A stretch of DNA of 64,000 nucleotides, from positions 62,001-126,000 of the forward strand of contig JARBJD010000220.1 of the NCBI GenBank assembly GCA_033064195.1, read 5' to 3'. Source of the stretch: Blattamonas nauphoetae. Its lineage: Eukaryota; Preaxostyla; Oxymonadida. The notes under the pieces were generated by a model that was not told the DNA's origin, searched no databases, and saw nothing but the letters and a program-made list of their open reading frames with translations. Shown one piece after another: positions 1-11,800 of the stretch (positions are counted from its first letter, which is position 1; each line of letters opens with the position of its first letter). The position numbers and the translations under genes are program-made.

Positions 1-1026
1 GATTCAACTTTAATTCGGTTACCCGACTCACCTTCGAATATCGATCCGTTGCAGGAACCCTTCCTGAATTTCGATTCGAACTCCAGCATGTCGTTTGAGG
101 ACCAGTCGACGATTTACCGTTCACTCGTAACCCTCGTGAAAGCAGAATCCCCATTCGACAATGCCATTCTTGACAGAGCTGCCCTGTTTTTGAAGAGCCT
201 CGAACCGCAGTTGTTTGATCGAAAGCAAGCTACGAAACTCTTGACTAAGCTCGTTCTCTCTTCAGCTGGACCACCTTCTGGGTTTGTGAAGAGCATTCTC
301 ACTCTGCTGTCATCTCCCCACATGATAATTGTTGCGGCAGCGCTATCTTTTTTGAACAACACATTTTATTCATCATCTCCAATGATTCAACTTCAACTCG
401 TAGAATCAGATATCGTCACAAATGTTTTAGCGATTGTTCAACCTCACACACTTCCAATTTTGGGAAATGAAACGATACTCTTCAACCTGAACCATCTCAT
501 CCGCAACACAACCAACCTCGCTCTTCCATCACATCTCAGCGAACTTGATATCACGACTGCTGTCGAAAAATCGAACCATCGTGAAATGATCTTCCAAAAG
601 ATCGTGATTCCATCGTCTCAATTTGTGACATTTCTGATCTCAAATCAGAATATCCTCAATGGCGACTTGTTCACCTCATTCATGTATCTTTTGAGCACAC
701 TCCTTCGAATCGGCCCTTATCATCGCCTAACATTGGAATTTGTTCTCGCATCTCCAATTGTGATGGCCTTGCCGTATTGTCTCTCGTTCAACGAAAACGA
801 TGGACATCTCTGGATGACTCTCCTCAGCATCTATTCGCCGGATGATTGGAAGAAAAAAAGCCGGGAAGTGGTCCAATCTAACAAACGGATGATCCAAGCT
901 CTGTTTTCGGAAGGCTTCGAAAGCTTTATCGAGCAGACGTTGATGCGCAACAAGGACGTGTCTTCAGGCAGAAGGCTCGTCAGATACTGCCACTCCATCT
1001 CACAAATGCTGGGATCGAATGTGTGA
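1..1026 (+). CDS. HEAT/ARM-like multigene family protein, copy 1 (5' end outside window)
   Basis: The frame is open from base 1 and ends at TGA (1024-1026). No ATG precedes the family's conserved EPFLNFD block near base 55, and intact copies elsewhere carry more residues upstream, so the true start lies left of the window. Family landmarks occur in order: YRSLVTLVK, FDNAI, SGFVKSILTLLSS, VQPHTLPILGNE, NHREMIFQK, SQFVTFLIS, LASPIVMA, MIQALFSEGFE and a terminal LGSNV. The protein is rich in Leu/Ile/Val helices with no signal peptide or clear membrane segment, suggesting a HEAT/ARM-type solenoid. I know no biochemical role and do not assign one. It is closest in its C-terminal part to the copy at 29,567-30,630, sharing NDGxLW and SPDDWKK. 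Its 3' flank repeats after four other copies. It appears intact as far as it can be seen. Confidence 0.8.
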   Translation, partial: DSTLIRLPDSPSNIDPLQEPFLNFDSNSSMSFEDQSTIYRSLVTLVKAESPFDNAILDRAALFLKSLEPQLFDRKQATKLLTKLVLSSAGPPSGFVKSILTLLSSPHMIIVAAALSFLNNTFYSSSPMIQLQLVESDIVTNVLAIVQPHTLPILGNETILFNLNHLIRNTTNLALPSHLSELDITTAVEKSNHREMIFQKIVIPSSQFVTFLISNQNILNGDLFTSFMYLLSTLLRIGPYHRLTLEFVLASPIVMALPYCLSFNENDGHLWMTLLSIYSPDDWKKKSREVVQSNKRMIQALFSEGFESFIEQTLMRNKDVSSGRRLVRYCHSISQMLGSNV

Positions 1027-1067
1027 CTGTGACTCACTGCTATGACAATGACGTGTCGAAAGTCCCT

Positions 1068-1420
1068 CTCGAATGACTCCACACTCACTTTTGCTGACTC
1101 TTGTCGGATGTTGGGAATGCGATGATTGCTGGTGCAGACGAGCAGACCATCTGAGATCACCTCCAACCGTCCTGAAATGGTGTCCTCTTTTGGCTTCGTG
1201 CTTCTCAGCACGGATGTCTTTGATTGTCACATCGTCAACTGTCCTCTCTCCACACAATTCCTGACGTCACTGCGCGCGACTTTGTGATCCTTTTTCCTTT
1301 CGCAGTGTTCACTTTTGGATCAACTCCAAAACACGTCACGTTTATCTCGTCCAAATTGGATGTGCCCCACATTCCCGCCATTCCACAGCCATCCCCGCTT
1401 TGTTTTGTGGTGTGTTCTGA
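1068..1420 (+). repeat. Conserved 3' flank of the multigene family (copy 1)
   Basis: Starting with GACTCCACA just after the gene, about 350 bases resemble the flanks at 16,674-17,030 and 18,750-19,115 and, inverted, 29,200-29,560 and 31,220-31,560. Shared blocks include GATGTTGGGAATG and GTGCCCCACATTC. The unit that duplicated was therefore larger than the coding sequence. No convincing ORF lies in this copy. Confidence 0.7.
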
Positions 1421-1779
1421 TTTCTTGGTATTTGTCTTTTGGTTGCATCAGTTGTTCCGTCTCTCTTTTTCATTTTGTTCTCCAATTCGCTTTCTCTGTC
1501 CTCATCTCTTCTGTCGTCTCTCCTGCTCAGATCTGAACTTAGAAAATGTTCAGCTCCTCTGAAACTGTCGTTGTCACTTTATCTTCGCTTTCTCACAAAT
1601 CGACTCAAAAAGGGCAACCTGATTGAATCAGTGTGCCCCCTGGCTCATTCTTTGATTTTCAGCCAGATTACAATCGATCACTGATTGAAGCACCAACATC
1701 GTCCCTTTTCTGTCCTCTTAACGTCAATCGCACGCCACGTCCAATCCTCGTCTCGACGACGGCGATGAGGTTTGCGGGC

Positions 1780-1971
1780 GAGAAAGAACTGAAAAGGTGT
1801 TTGGAACGCGTGCTGCAAGGTGTGCTTCGCTTTCTCTCATTTTGTGATGTGCAGTGCGGGAAAACAGGGCATCTGAGTCGAGACTGTCCCAACCAGGACA
1901 CGCGAATCTGTTTCCTGTGTGGGGGCTTCGGGTATGTTTCCAGGGAATGTCCGAAGCGGGAACGGCATTAA
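1780..1971 (+). CDS. CCHC zinc-knuckle protein fragment, probably spliced
   Basis: Removing a GT-AG intron at 1,820-1,854 (35 bases) joins TGCTGCAAG to TGCGGGAAA and gives C-C-K-C-GKTG-H-LSRD-C, an exact CX2CX4HX4C zinc knuckle. Without splicing the first cysteine pair is lost. A second knuckle follows (CFLCGGFGYVSREC) with Tyr where His is expected. The frame ends KRERH then TAA at 1,971. Zinc knuckles of this type bind single-stranded RNA or DNA in CNBP- and splicing-factor-like proteins. In the spliced frame an upstream TGA appears near 1,790, so the 5' part needs another intron or is broken. It is probably a fragment; a retroelement gag origin is possible but nothing else of such an element is nearby. 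Confidence 0.4.
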   Translation, partial: EKELKRCLERVLQGVLRFLSFCDVQCGKTGHLSRDCPNQDTRICFLCGGFGYVSRECPKRERH

Positions 1972-2170
1972 TTGGGGAGTTATTCATTTTTTTTTGCACT
2001 TGTTGTTCTACGAGTGAAATTTGTTGATTGTTCAGATCACGGAAAACTGAACAGCAGACTCATCTCACGATATCAAACTGGACATTACCAGTTTCCGCTT
2101 TCAGGGCAAAACGGAGGTGAAAGAAGGACACTATACTGAATGTGAATACTTCCCATAATAATTTGTTACG

Positions 2171-2857
2171 ATGACCAAGACTCTGTTGAATGGTCATCCC
2201 TCTCCTATTACAAGCTCATCTCTTCCGTCTCCATCGTATATCTCCAATACGCCTCCACTATTCTCAGAGTCAGCCTCAGCCTTCCGGAATTGGGATGGAA
2301 TCCCTCCCAAATCGATCCGTCACACTTTAACGATTTATCGATCGCTGGTTATGATGGTAAAGAACGGTATTGTGTTTGATTCTTACATGGAGGCGAAAAC
2401 AGCGATTCTATTCCGCCATTTAAGAACACATCGCAGTGAAACAGAAGATTACGTAATTCTTCAAATTGGTCAGTCAGCATCAGACCGAACGATGCTCACT
2501 TTCGTCAAATCAATTCTTATCCTCGTTTCATCACCCAATCGTGTTGTCACTCTCTCAACGCTGGAAATGTTGAGGATCCTCATCCTTCACTATTCTATCC
2601 AAAAATGTCTTTTACTTGTGACGACCAATCTAATTCCTCAACTCATGCCAATTCTCCGTCCATTGTCTTTCTCGTTGATAGATGCGGACGACATCCACGT
2701 TTCTCTAATTGACATCCTCATTGGATCGATCCGTCCGGCCATGCTGATTGAATTAACCCGTCTCAAACTTAGCAAATATCACGAACAACAACCTCTTCGT
2801 GAGACAGTGTTCAATCAAGCTCTTGTCCCATCGGAGGACTATCTTCGATGGCTTTGA
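2171..2857 (+). CDS. Divergent, short HEAT/ARM-like family member (copy 2)
   Basis: An ATG at 2,171 opens a 228-residue frame ending at TGA. Family landmarks are recognisable but diverged: TIYRSLVMMVKN, a TFVKSILILVSSP block corresponding to GFVKSILTLLSS, MPILRPLS for VQPHTLP, and LRETVFNQALVPSEDY corresponding to HREMIFQKVVIPSSQ. It stops shortly after that block, so the C-terminal third of the family is absent. It has a Ser/Pro-rich N-terminus (about residues 8-40) unlike copy 1. It may be a truncated but expressed paralogue or an early pseudogene. Its function is unknown. Confidence 0.55.
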   Translation: MTKTLLNGHPSPITSSSLPSPSYISNTPPLFSESASAFRNWDGIPPKSIRHTLTIYRSLVMMVKNGIVFDSYMEAKTAILFRHLRTHRSETEDYVILQIGQSASDRTMLTFVKSILILVSSPNRVVTLSTLEMLRILILHYSIQKCLLLVTTNLIPQLMPILRPLSFSLIDADDIHVSLIDILIGSIRPAMLIELTRLKLSKYHEQQPLRETVFNQALVPSEDYLRWL

Positions 2858-3597
2858 TGATTTTTCGGACAACGGAAAAATGAATCGCAGACTATTTGAC
2901 GTTTTGTCAAGGCGGGATGGGGTTCATGCTCGTTTCAAGTAATCTGACTTCCTATTTCCATTTTAAATGCGAGTAAACTCAATCATTTTGTTAGTGCCAG
3001 TTCCCACCCCGTCTCTAACTCCTCTCCATTCACAGTCTTTTCACACACTCCCAAACATCCTTCCGAAGTTTTTTTGCTTTAGGTTTCTGCATTTTTTCGA
3101 TTCTGTCACTCACTTCAACAAACGGTTCCCATACCGATTTGCACACTCATCCCGCGAAATCAGGACAACCTCACTCCACAGGACCATTCGAACCCGCATC
3201 AATATTCACATTTATCCTTTCTTTTACTGTCAATGTCCATTGGACGAGATTTCTGACGGAAATGGACAATGCTGTCATATCGATGCGGCCAATTCATGGT
3301 TGGACAGTTTTAGGATGTGAGATGACAAATGAAAGGAGCTTGGAATGTAGAATTTCCGAATGAAGTACTAAATCAACAATGGATCGACAGGAACCCATTA
3401 TTCCATTTTGAAGCCAGTGAAAAACAAAATGGGATGTTCACAGTCGGGATACACTCGCCTTCCTCGTGGTATCTCTCCTCTTCCGTTTCATGTATGCTTG
3501 TAGACTCCACATCCTCACCTCCTTTCTCAGATCAGGACGATCACGATCCTGATTCAACTACAGAAGGTATATCTCTTATCTAGTTTCAAATTCGCTT

Positions 3598-3713
3598 CTA
3601 GAAAACACACTTTCCACGCCTTTCTTGAACTGGGATGAACAATCTAAGCCCTCTTTCAAAGAATACGCTCAGATCTGGGTGATTCTAAATGAAATGTTAC
3701 TTGTCACTATGGT
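3598..3713 (+). pseudogene. N-terminal fragment of the multigene family
   Basis: Translation of 3,601-3,712 gives TPFLNWDEQSKPSFKEYAQ and LNEMLLVTM, matching the family's EPFLNFD...SFEDKS start. Nothing of the family follows; the next 700 bases are AT-rich and non-coding. It is a stub left by deletion or incomplete duplication. Confidence 0.5.
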
Positions 3714-3719
3714 GCGTCT

Positions 3720-4480
3720 CAAAAAATCAAAAATTGCACAATTTGCATTCAGCTGCTTTCAGGACTGAAAAGTGCTAAATTTAGTAGATTTTGCTTTGAT
3801 CGCGTTCGATTGAGCTCTTTTTTGATCAGGACATTTTTTCACATTTATTTCTTCGTAACGTTTCAGAAATCAAAGAGGTGGTGGTAAACGACATAAAAAA
3901 TCGGATTTGTGAGAGAAATGCGAATTGAAAACATCTATCATCAAAAAAGCCTTGAAAAGCCTCTCTTGTCCATCTCGCTTCAAACATTGAGAATCTCTAT
4001 GCAATTTCTTGTGTGTGTCGGAATGGCGTATTTGTGACATGAATGTGTAGGAACAACACGTTTAATGGTTTGCTACAGAGGAGGGAGGCAGATCAGAAAA
4101 AGCGAGTTCACTGTGAGAAGAGAAGAACGGGATCACCAGATCTGAATGAGACACCTGTTGGAAAAGAGTTGAAAAAACTCGAAATCACACTAAAACATTG
4201 AGATGTCAAGTGTTGTAGTTGGATCTGAGTTGTTGGAAAGAATGACCTGGAAATTAAGATGAGAATATATTTACTGTTCAAACGATGGGGGTCGGCTTCA
4301 AATGATGTGTAAGAACGAGGTACTTGTACAATTTTGGGGGAATATGCAAGTTTGAGCGAAGGAGGATAGCTGAAAGAAGAAATCAGAAGAAAAAGATGGG
4401 ATGAAGACTCAGAAAAACTGAAAACACCTTAATCATGTCGAAGGAAGGAGAATATGAGCGCTCTGAAAATTACATAGAGT
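3720..4480. other. Intergenic, no gene seen
   Basis: AT-rich sequence with stops in all frames. I see no RNA gene, repeat array or transposon end. Confidence 0.5.
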
Positions 4481-4490
4481 TTCTGCTCGT

Positions 4491-5331
4491 GTGGCAGAAG
4501 AAAATACGCGGGTAACAATTCATTTAGAATCACCCATCTTCAAAACTCTGATTAAAATGATTCGAAATAGTTCTGTGTTTAACGATGAACAGCTAATGAA
4601 AACAGTCAAATATTTGGATTTCCTACGCTCAGAAGCAAACTTCCATGGATCGAGAATCCCAGCTCGTCTGTTTCCACATCATGTCGACAAAAACCAAGTT
4701 TTTGTGGATCATATGTTGATCATATTTACGTGTCCATACGAGATTGTTGCCACGACAGGACTGTCACTTTGAAGGGACTGAAGACTTCCATGATTCTCTG
4801 ATCCGCATTTTAGACGCTGGCGTTAAATGTGGAACAGTCAACGGAATTCAAGAACTGCACGACAGTGGTGAGCAAAAATCGGGAGATGTCATTCGGGACA
4901 TCATTTTGAACAATGTGATTGTTCCATCGAGCCAATTCCTGAACCACATCATCCCAAACATCATCCGAAAACCATTTTGGGTTCAGGTGCTTGACATCGG
5001 TAAACTCACCATTCATCTTTTCGAGATCGCTGCCTACCATCTTCCCACAATGCAATATCTTCTCTCTTCTTCCGTCCCACTTGTTTTCGTGTTATTCCTT
5101 TCTGAAATCACCGATCATTACGCTCTTTCACCACTTTTGTCGAACGTCATGTTCGTTCCAAATCTTGCAGCTGTCGGAAGAGGTGACATTCGTGAACGAA
5201 CACAAAATCTCATGATGAACACTCCGAACCAGGAAGGATACACCGGAATCAGGAAGGATTCGTTGAAGATAGGCAATCGATCGGGATTGAATGGATGTTT
5301 TTTGAGAATGAGACGTTTCAGACCAGAATAA
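4491..5331 (+). pseudogene. Diverged HEAT/ARM-like family member (copy 3), frame broken
   Basis: Two overlapping frames, 4,491-4,772 and 4,744-5,331, hold the family order: FKTLIKMIRNSSVFND (for SLVTLVKxxxPFDN), DHMLIIFTCP, then ILNNVIVPSSQFLNHIIPN (for IFQKVVIPSSQFLMFLISN) and YHLPTMQYLLSSSVPLVF (for YHLPTLEVVLASPIV). The frame changes near 4,750-4,770, so one frameshift separates the halves. The first frame has no ATG start, only GTG at 4,491, and the EPFLNF block is missing. The C-terminal WKK...SEGFE region has degenerated. A spliced product cannot be ruled out, but no good intron fits the break. Confidence 0.5.
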
Positions 5332-5544
5332 TTGACAGCCACCCTCTTTCATGTTCTTCTCGATGATCCGCGGAGTCCATTTCAATCTTTACGATGGACA
5401 CCACACAAACTAGAAATCTCGAATCACGAGCATCCTGGCGTTCCATTCGATGTCGAAAGGAGCTCATGACGTTTGGGTTAACAAACGCACGATGAGTCCC
5501 TACCACACTGACTGAGGAAGTGAAGAAGAGACGAATTTATCGAA

Positions 5545-5790
5545 CTATGTGTGTTTGGAGCTGAGTGGAATGTGCGTTCAGACTGTCGATTTGCGATCCA
5601 AAACAAAACAGGTGTCCAACGTGGATCAGCGTGTGCAGGTGGGAAGGACGGCCAGCGAGTGGTGTTGGAGGCAGACGGGCGAGACGGGAAGAGGACACTG
5701 CGACTGAGCCAGGATGGAAAGACACAACCGACATTCTTCTCTCGCATTCTTGTCCCCTTCCGACTGTTGTCTGCATCGCGTCTCCTCTCC
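5545..5790 (+). pseudogene. SPRY-like domain fragment copied from a coiled-coil/SPRY gene
   Basis: The frame from about 5,551 reads GSACAGGKDGQRVVLEADG then RDGKRTLRLSQDGK, almost the same as the C-terminal SPRY-like domain of the gene at 23,900-25,267 on the other strand. Similarity stops after FFSRILVPFR, where the full gene continues FAIRLCGAG. There is no coiled coil and no start codon. This is an orphan domain-sized duplicate. Confidence 0.6.
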
Positions 5791-5957
5791 ATCTGGGTTC
5801 TCCACCAAGGACTCTGGAGATGTCGCTCTTTATCGAACACTCATTTCACAGAATCGTTCTCAACTGTTCTTAGTAATGTGAAGTGGAATCGAAGAGATGA
5901 TATGTCCATGTTTGAGATTGGTTTGGGAGCAACCCACTCGTGCAATTGTGAGACGAT

Positions 5958-6323
5958 TTAAAACCCGAATTTTGGTCTCCATCGGGCATTTCCACCCAAA
6001 TTGGTGAGCAGATCTTGACCCCAAAAGAAAATATGAGTGGAGGGATCTAAACGACAGTGACATTGGATGAGTTTCTCGAACTCATCCAAAAGTCCTTCTT
6101 CCCAGAGCTTGGTCAGAATCAGCTGTCTTCTCTCTCGAACAGCTGGACCTTCCTTCTGCCATTCAATGATATCAGACATCATACTCAGAAGAAGTGGGAT
6201 GGTATCATCAACTGATTCAACGAAGGCGAGACTGTCGATAAATGTCAGAGCAATCGGAGAGGACAACACGAACTGGGTCGTCTCTTCCAGAAACGGGGAG
6301 GACTCGAGAATTGGAGTCATCAT
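5958..6323 (-). pseudogene. C-terminal fragment of the HEAT/ARM-like family
   Basis: The reverse-strand frame reads LSSPIALTFIDSLAFVE then EWQKEGPAVRERRQLILTK and LWEEGLLDEFEKLI, equivalent to ASPIVTTFSSCL...WKKEGPEVSQSGKRIIQAL...SEGFEDTLEQ of full copies. It is closest to the divergent gene at 27,004-27,993 (FALTYTDSLIFFE). The N-terminal two thirds are missing. It lies opposite in direction to copies 1-3. Confidence 0.5.
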
Positions 6324-6518
6324 TGTCTATAATATTATCCACATATTCAGCAATTTTCAGCCGTACTCTCCCAACCGACAAGATTCTGAGGCAACCTGGG
6401 GGGAAACAAACGACTGCGGACAGGTCGCAACTATGAACGATATGATGACGCTAAGTCAAAATTCCACGTTTTCATCGTATGTCTTCCAATTTCATCAATT
6501 GTTGCGGACTTTCAGATG

Positions 6519-6750
6519 ATATCTTGCCGTTATTTTTCCAAGGTTTCACACTCTCAATCCATTCAAGCCGAAATTGTTCAATTTTGAACATATTTCAGCA
6601 ATCGATCTGTCAAACACCGACAGACTGTCGCCCGCGATGATTAGGAGCGTCGTGCAGTGCGCAACGGATGAAATATCAGCGTGGATTGGCCAAGATCGGA
6701 TACCTCGACACTTCGGCCAGTTGACCTTCCAGCTCATTTGTCTGCTTTAA
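6519..6750 (+). other. Unrecognised open fragment
   Basis: A frame running YLAVIFPRFHTLNPF through LSNTDRLSPAMIRSVVQC to FGQLTFQLICLL then TAA looks protein-like in composition. It has no ATG start and no family I recognise. It could be a last exon or a relic. Confidence 0.2.
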
Positions 6751-6759
6751 TCAGACTTT

Positions 6760-7790
6760 TTCCGAGATAACTCCGTCGGACAACGCCCAAACTTCAACAT
6801 ACAGGCGAAAATCTTCACACAAAAAATAAAGCGAGTGTCGATCACTCTTCCATCAGAAAGAAGGAAAACCATCACGGAAATTGTGATTGCAATGAAAAGG
6901 TACATTTGCTACTTTTGTATTTTTCATCAATTCGAAAGGACGAAGTAGTCGCGGCTTCTCAAAATCTCTTTTCCCTGTTTTCTCAGTCTATCTCTCCATT
7001 TCAGCATTGATTCCACGTTTCCTTGTTTTCTCACTCTAATTAGTGTGTGAAACTTGAATTGAGTCATTGAAATGAGTGTTCATAAACGAGATCCGATCTC
7101 TCCCCTAATTGGCCATTTTGGGGTTCTCGAACCAACAAGGCAGTTGTGGCGGTGGGCGTCAAAAGAAACACTTCCTAACTGTCCAAAAAAGAGGATTAAC
7201 CATGTATGACCTCCATTACCTTCTCACCCCATTGTTGCAGATTAACATTTTGCGCTGTAATGTGGTTGTGTTTGGATAACAGAAACTTGGGTGTAGCATC
7301 ACTCACGAAGGGCCAGCAGTGACGATGTGGGTTGTTGTCTGAACATTTTATCATTTAGAAACGAATGGAGGAATGGTGTTTTGATCTGAACCACAATAAA
7401 GAACATCAAGATAAACACCGGGCAAAAATTTGACAATTTAGACAGTAGTTTCTTTTTCACAAAAACCGGAGAAATTTGTCATTAATCAAATCGAGTGAAG
7501 TGATTGAAAGAATGTTTTCAAGGCCTATTCCGTCCAAGAATTTGCTCAGAGTCTCTTGGGAGCCGCTGTTTTCTGGAGTTGGTTTTTGTCGATCTCTTTG
7601 AGAGGTTCTACATTGCGTAGAAGTGAGATGTGGATCATGAATCATTTTAGTCAGGATTTATCTAGCTATGATCAATTTTGGAGGCCGAATGGACGACACC
7701 ATGGAAGATAGACGATGGATTTCATTTTTCACAGCCCATTCCCAACACCTCCATCCAAGAGATCTTATCTATAGAAAAGTGGTTCAATGA
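6760..7790. other. Intergenic, no gene seen
   Basis: Low-complexity AT-rich sequence with only short frames. It forms the left flank of the nested transposon cluster. Confidence 0.5.
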
Positions 7791-7949
7791 GTCGAAAAAT
7801 GTGATGGAAGACAATTGAGACACATTACACCTCCGATTTAAGCATCTCAGATTGATCAAACCAAAGTGTCTACAGGGTGGCCCAAAAGTCTGAAAAAAGA
7901 AAGGGCCGATCACTCTGCAGTGATCGGCGAGATATGGCTTCCTCCATTC

Positions 7950-8071
7950 GAGATGAAGATAGACTGAGTAATATTCCCGTGAATTGTGAGTAAAATACGC
8001 AATAATGAATGGTTATCTCTAAATTAATCCCTCATTTCTCCTCCTGAAGTGATCTAACCCTTGTTACTCTT
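7950..8071 (+). repeat. Left inverted terminal repeat of the DIRS element
   Basis: Reads GAGATGAAGATAGACTGAG onward and pairs, almost without mismatch, with the right repeat. The left end extends about 42 bases beyond the paired part, as in other DIRS elements. Confidence 0.85.
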
Positions 8072-8100
8072 TGAATTGTGAACAAATCGCAAATTAAGAA

Positions 8101-8805
8101 ATGTCTGAGCAACAGACTCCTGAGCAACGGACCACGGGGCAAACCGTGGAACAACAACCACAACCCAACCCTGCGGAACCCTTTTTTCGGAACTTGTACA
8201 ATCTCAGAACTGAGTTCGCTCTTGCGCTTAAGGCTGTGCTAGAAAACGACGAATCACGGTTGCAGGTCTATGAGACCTTCCGCGTGCCTCCAGGTGCAGA
8301 TAGAATTCTTGGGCCACTTTTCCATATCGCAAGATTGGCCTCGACGAACATTGATGCGTTAACGGGACAGAACTCGAGGGAATGGCTGCAACTCGCGCCG
8401 ACTGAGGAGGTATGGCCGCAAGCTGGCGAAATAATTTACCATCGTCAACAAACCGCAACTCAAAGGACATTCAGAAGGTCAGTGTCCCCGGATCTCTCAG
8501 GAAGGAGAAGGATGACCCCGGTCCAATTTCAACAGATGAACCACCATTCGTCATTGGTAACAACTCAAATACCACAAATGCCTCGGGGAATATTGCGCGT
8601 TCATCAAGATGATGGGGATACCGAGACGCTCTTCGAAGAGGTGGTCGACGCGGTGGATAACCTTCCGGAATTTACCTGGAATCAAGATACAAGCAATGAG
8701 ATAAGAGACCGGCTCAATGCGATAGGGATAATCTTCCAATGTACCCTGATGCTATTTCAGAAAGGATCGTGGACAAACGAGTCCTGCCACTCAACACGAG
8801 TTTGA
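8101..8805 (+). CDS. DIRS gag-like protein
   Basis: ATG at 8,101, 234 residues, just inside the left repeat. It is Gln-rich near the N-terminus with a helical middle (FFRNLYNLRTEFALALKAVL) and no zinc knuckle. Position and composition fit the first frame of DIRS elements, which supplies a gag-like RNA-binding or particle protein. The next frame begins inside its 3' end, as expected for the overlapping frames of this family. Confidence 0.6.
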   Translation: MSEQQTPEQRTTGQTVEQQPQPNPAEPFFRNLYNLRTEFALALKAVLENDESRLQVYETFRVPPGADRILGPLFHIARLASTNIDALTGQNSREWLQLAPTEEVWPQAGEIIYHRQQTATQRTFRRSVSPDLSGRRRMTPVQFQQMNHHSSLVTTQIPQMPRGILRVHQDDGDTETLFEEVVDAVDNLPEFTWNQDTSNEIRDRLNAIGIIFQCTLMLFQKGSWTNESCHSTRV

Positions 8806-11800
8806 AGAGGATGGAACTAGAAGCATTCCATCTAGCGAAGTTAGGGGCCGGCACCATGCTGGCAGAACCCGATCCGGTGGATGATAGAAGGACTTTGGGT
8901 CTAATGACGGTGAAGGCATGCGAACTGGTAAAAAGAGCAAATCAGACCCGCATTTCTCATGTATTAAAAATCCATGTCGATCCGATCGACAATGACAGGA
9001 GATTTGGTTCATTAACAAAGCAAAGGCAAAGAATCGATGAATTGCAGGCGGCCGCAAAACGAAAACAAGAAGCGAGACGAGATGCTTTTCGATCTTCTGG
9101 ACAGTTTTTTCGACAGGGCCCCGATCAGGGGCGACAATACTTTCAACAAAGAGACTTCTCAGCCAGACCGAAAAGCAGGACGTTTGTTCCCTCCCAGCAA
9201 ACGGGGAGACCTCAATATCCACACAATCAATACAGAACCAGATCAGGACAATCACAGAACACTCAACAATCGAAATCCGTCGCCAAAGATACTAGTCAAC
9301 AGCGGGACAAACTGCCAGACAAACGAAGTGGTCGATGGGATTGGGGGAAGACTGGCCAAGTTTGGAGCAGAATGGCGTCGTTTCGGACTCGAAGATCTTA
9401 TGAAAGAGGGTGTGAGAATCGAATGGGACGACAGGGGACCGCCAACAACTATTGGGCACCCCTTCGAACTGAAGCTTTCCGAGAAGGAGAAGGACGCGCT
9501 ATCTCTGACGATCCTGGAGGAACTCAAGGACGGAGTGATTCAAGAGGTGACGATGAACGAAGTCAAATGTTGGAACGCAACCTTTGTGTTAAGAAAGAAA
9601 GACGGCTCATGGCGCCGCATCCTCGACTGTCGTCGAGTCAACCAACACGTTGCACATCATCATTTCAAAATGGAGAATCATACTGCAGTCGCGACACTCC
9701 TGAAACGCAACGATTGGATGGCCTCATTGGATCTCAAACATGCGTACTTACATGTCCCAATCCACCCCGACGACATGGCTTATCTCGGATTTACTCACGC
9801 TGGAAAGTTTTATCTTCAAAAAACCCTATGTTTTGGGCTAACCTCAGCGCCCCGCATCTTCACGAAGGTGATTCGACCCGTCATTGCCCACCTTCGTCAG
9901 TTCTTCAGAGTAATCGCCTACCTCGACGATTTCCTCGTTTTCGCAGAAACAGAATCTCAGACAAGGGAGTCAATAACACATCTCAAGGAATGCCTGGTCG
10001 GCCTCGGGTTTACTATCAACACAGCAAAGTCAAAGATGGATCCAGTACAAAACATCGAATTTCTTGGGCTGACATGGGATTCGATAAGAATGGAAGTGGG
10101 AATCAGCGATCAGAAGAGGAAAGGACTGAGAGAGTCGGTGAAGGAGAGAATCAGGCAAACCAAGAGGGGAGGCTTATGTCGGGTGAGAACAATTGCGTCT
10201 CTGGTGGGAAGCCTGCAAGCAATAGCGTTCGTCGATCCACTGGCCTTCTTCGGCTCTCGACGGTTGGTACGGTGGAAGGACAGTCTGGTGGACCGAGGAG
10301 GATGGGCTGCGATCGGTTCACTCAACACGGAGGCGACCTCGGAGTTAAACTGGTGGATGGTACGACTCGCACATCCGATCAGGAGAAGCGTCGAGTTGTT
10401 TCAGCCCAAAATAACCATGACCACCGATGCGAGCGAGTGGGGGGTGGGGGTCGTGTGGGAAAGGAACGATGGTCAGTCGGAAAGATGGCAAATGGAGTTT
10501 GGATTAACGGCGGGAGACCACTCCAGCAACTGGAGAGAAGTGACAGCAGTTGTGATGGGATTCAAGGAAGGAGCGGCAAGGGGGATGATAAGGGAGGGAG
10601 AAGACGTCCTTATTCTCTCAGACAATATGGTCACAGTAGCAAATATCAACAGACGAAGTTCCGCGGTTTCTCTTGTGGATCTGTTCAAACAACTCTTCAC
10701 CGAAGCCCAGTTCAAGAGCTGTCGCCTCTGGGCCGAACATATTCCGGGAACGGAGAACGTGGTTGCGGACAGGCTGTCCAGAATAAGAGATGCCTCGGAT
10801 TTCAGGCTTCGAAGGATAACATTCAACTCGATTCTCGACGAATTCGACATTGTGCCATCGGTGGATGCGTTCGCCACGAAAGAAAACGCTCAGGTGGGAA
10901 GATATTGGAGTCTAATATGGGAGAAGGAAGCCTGCGGGACAAACGGCCTCATCCAGAACTGGGAAGTCGAAGAATGCGTGTACGCTTTTCCCCCAATCTC
11001 ACTGGCACCGAGGGTGATCCAGAAGTTGAGGGGAGGGAGAATAACAGCAATCGTAATAGTTCCCGACTGGTCGACACTGATCGGGATCGAGGAACTTTGG
11101 GAGATGTCGTCGAGGACGATCCTCCTCGGCCAAACATCGGAAGTCACAGTGGAAGGAGCGATGATGAGGGAGGGGAAGAGCAGCCGCCCACCAGGCCTGC
11201 TGAGGGCATTCTTAGTGGTGAGATCTGGCAAGGGATTGCAGATGAACTAGGGATTGGGGACAAAACGATGATTTGGATGTTGGCAGGGTACAGCGAGTCC
11301 ACAAGAAGACAATATGCAGGAGCGATTCGGAAGTGGATTGAGTACACGATCGAGAGAGGGGGAAACTGGAAGGATCTCAACCAGGTTCACGTTGCAGCTT
11401 TTCTCTCCGATTGGTTTGATCGAACACACTCGGCCGCTTCAACAGGGGGGGCGAGAAGTGCACTCTCGTGTCTGTCTCAGATTTTAGGTCAAGAACAAGT
11501 TGGCGAGACGATGCTTGTAAAACAAATGATGAAAGGGATGCGGAAAGTCTGCCCAACAAAGAGCAGATACAATGATATCTTCGATTCAGAGAGAGTAGAA
11601 ACAGTTTTGAGGGATCGATGGGAGAGGAGAGAAGACCTTGATGAAACGGATGTGATTCAGACGATCACCACCATCCTCGTTTTACATCATGCTGTGCGTT
11701 TCGCGGAGATGGTTCAGATCAGGAGGGAAGAAATGAGGATTGATTCGGATTTGGAGAGAGTTTCAGTGAAGATGAGGCTAAAGACGGAGGAAGAAGAGAG

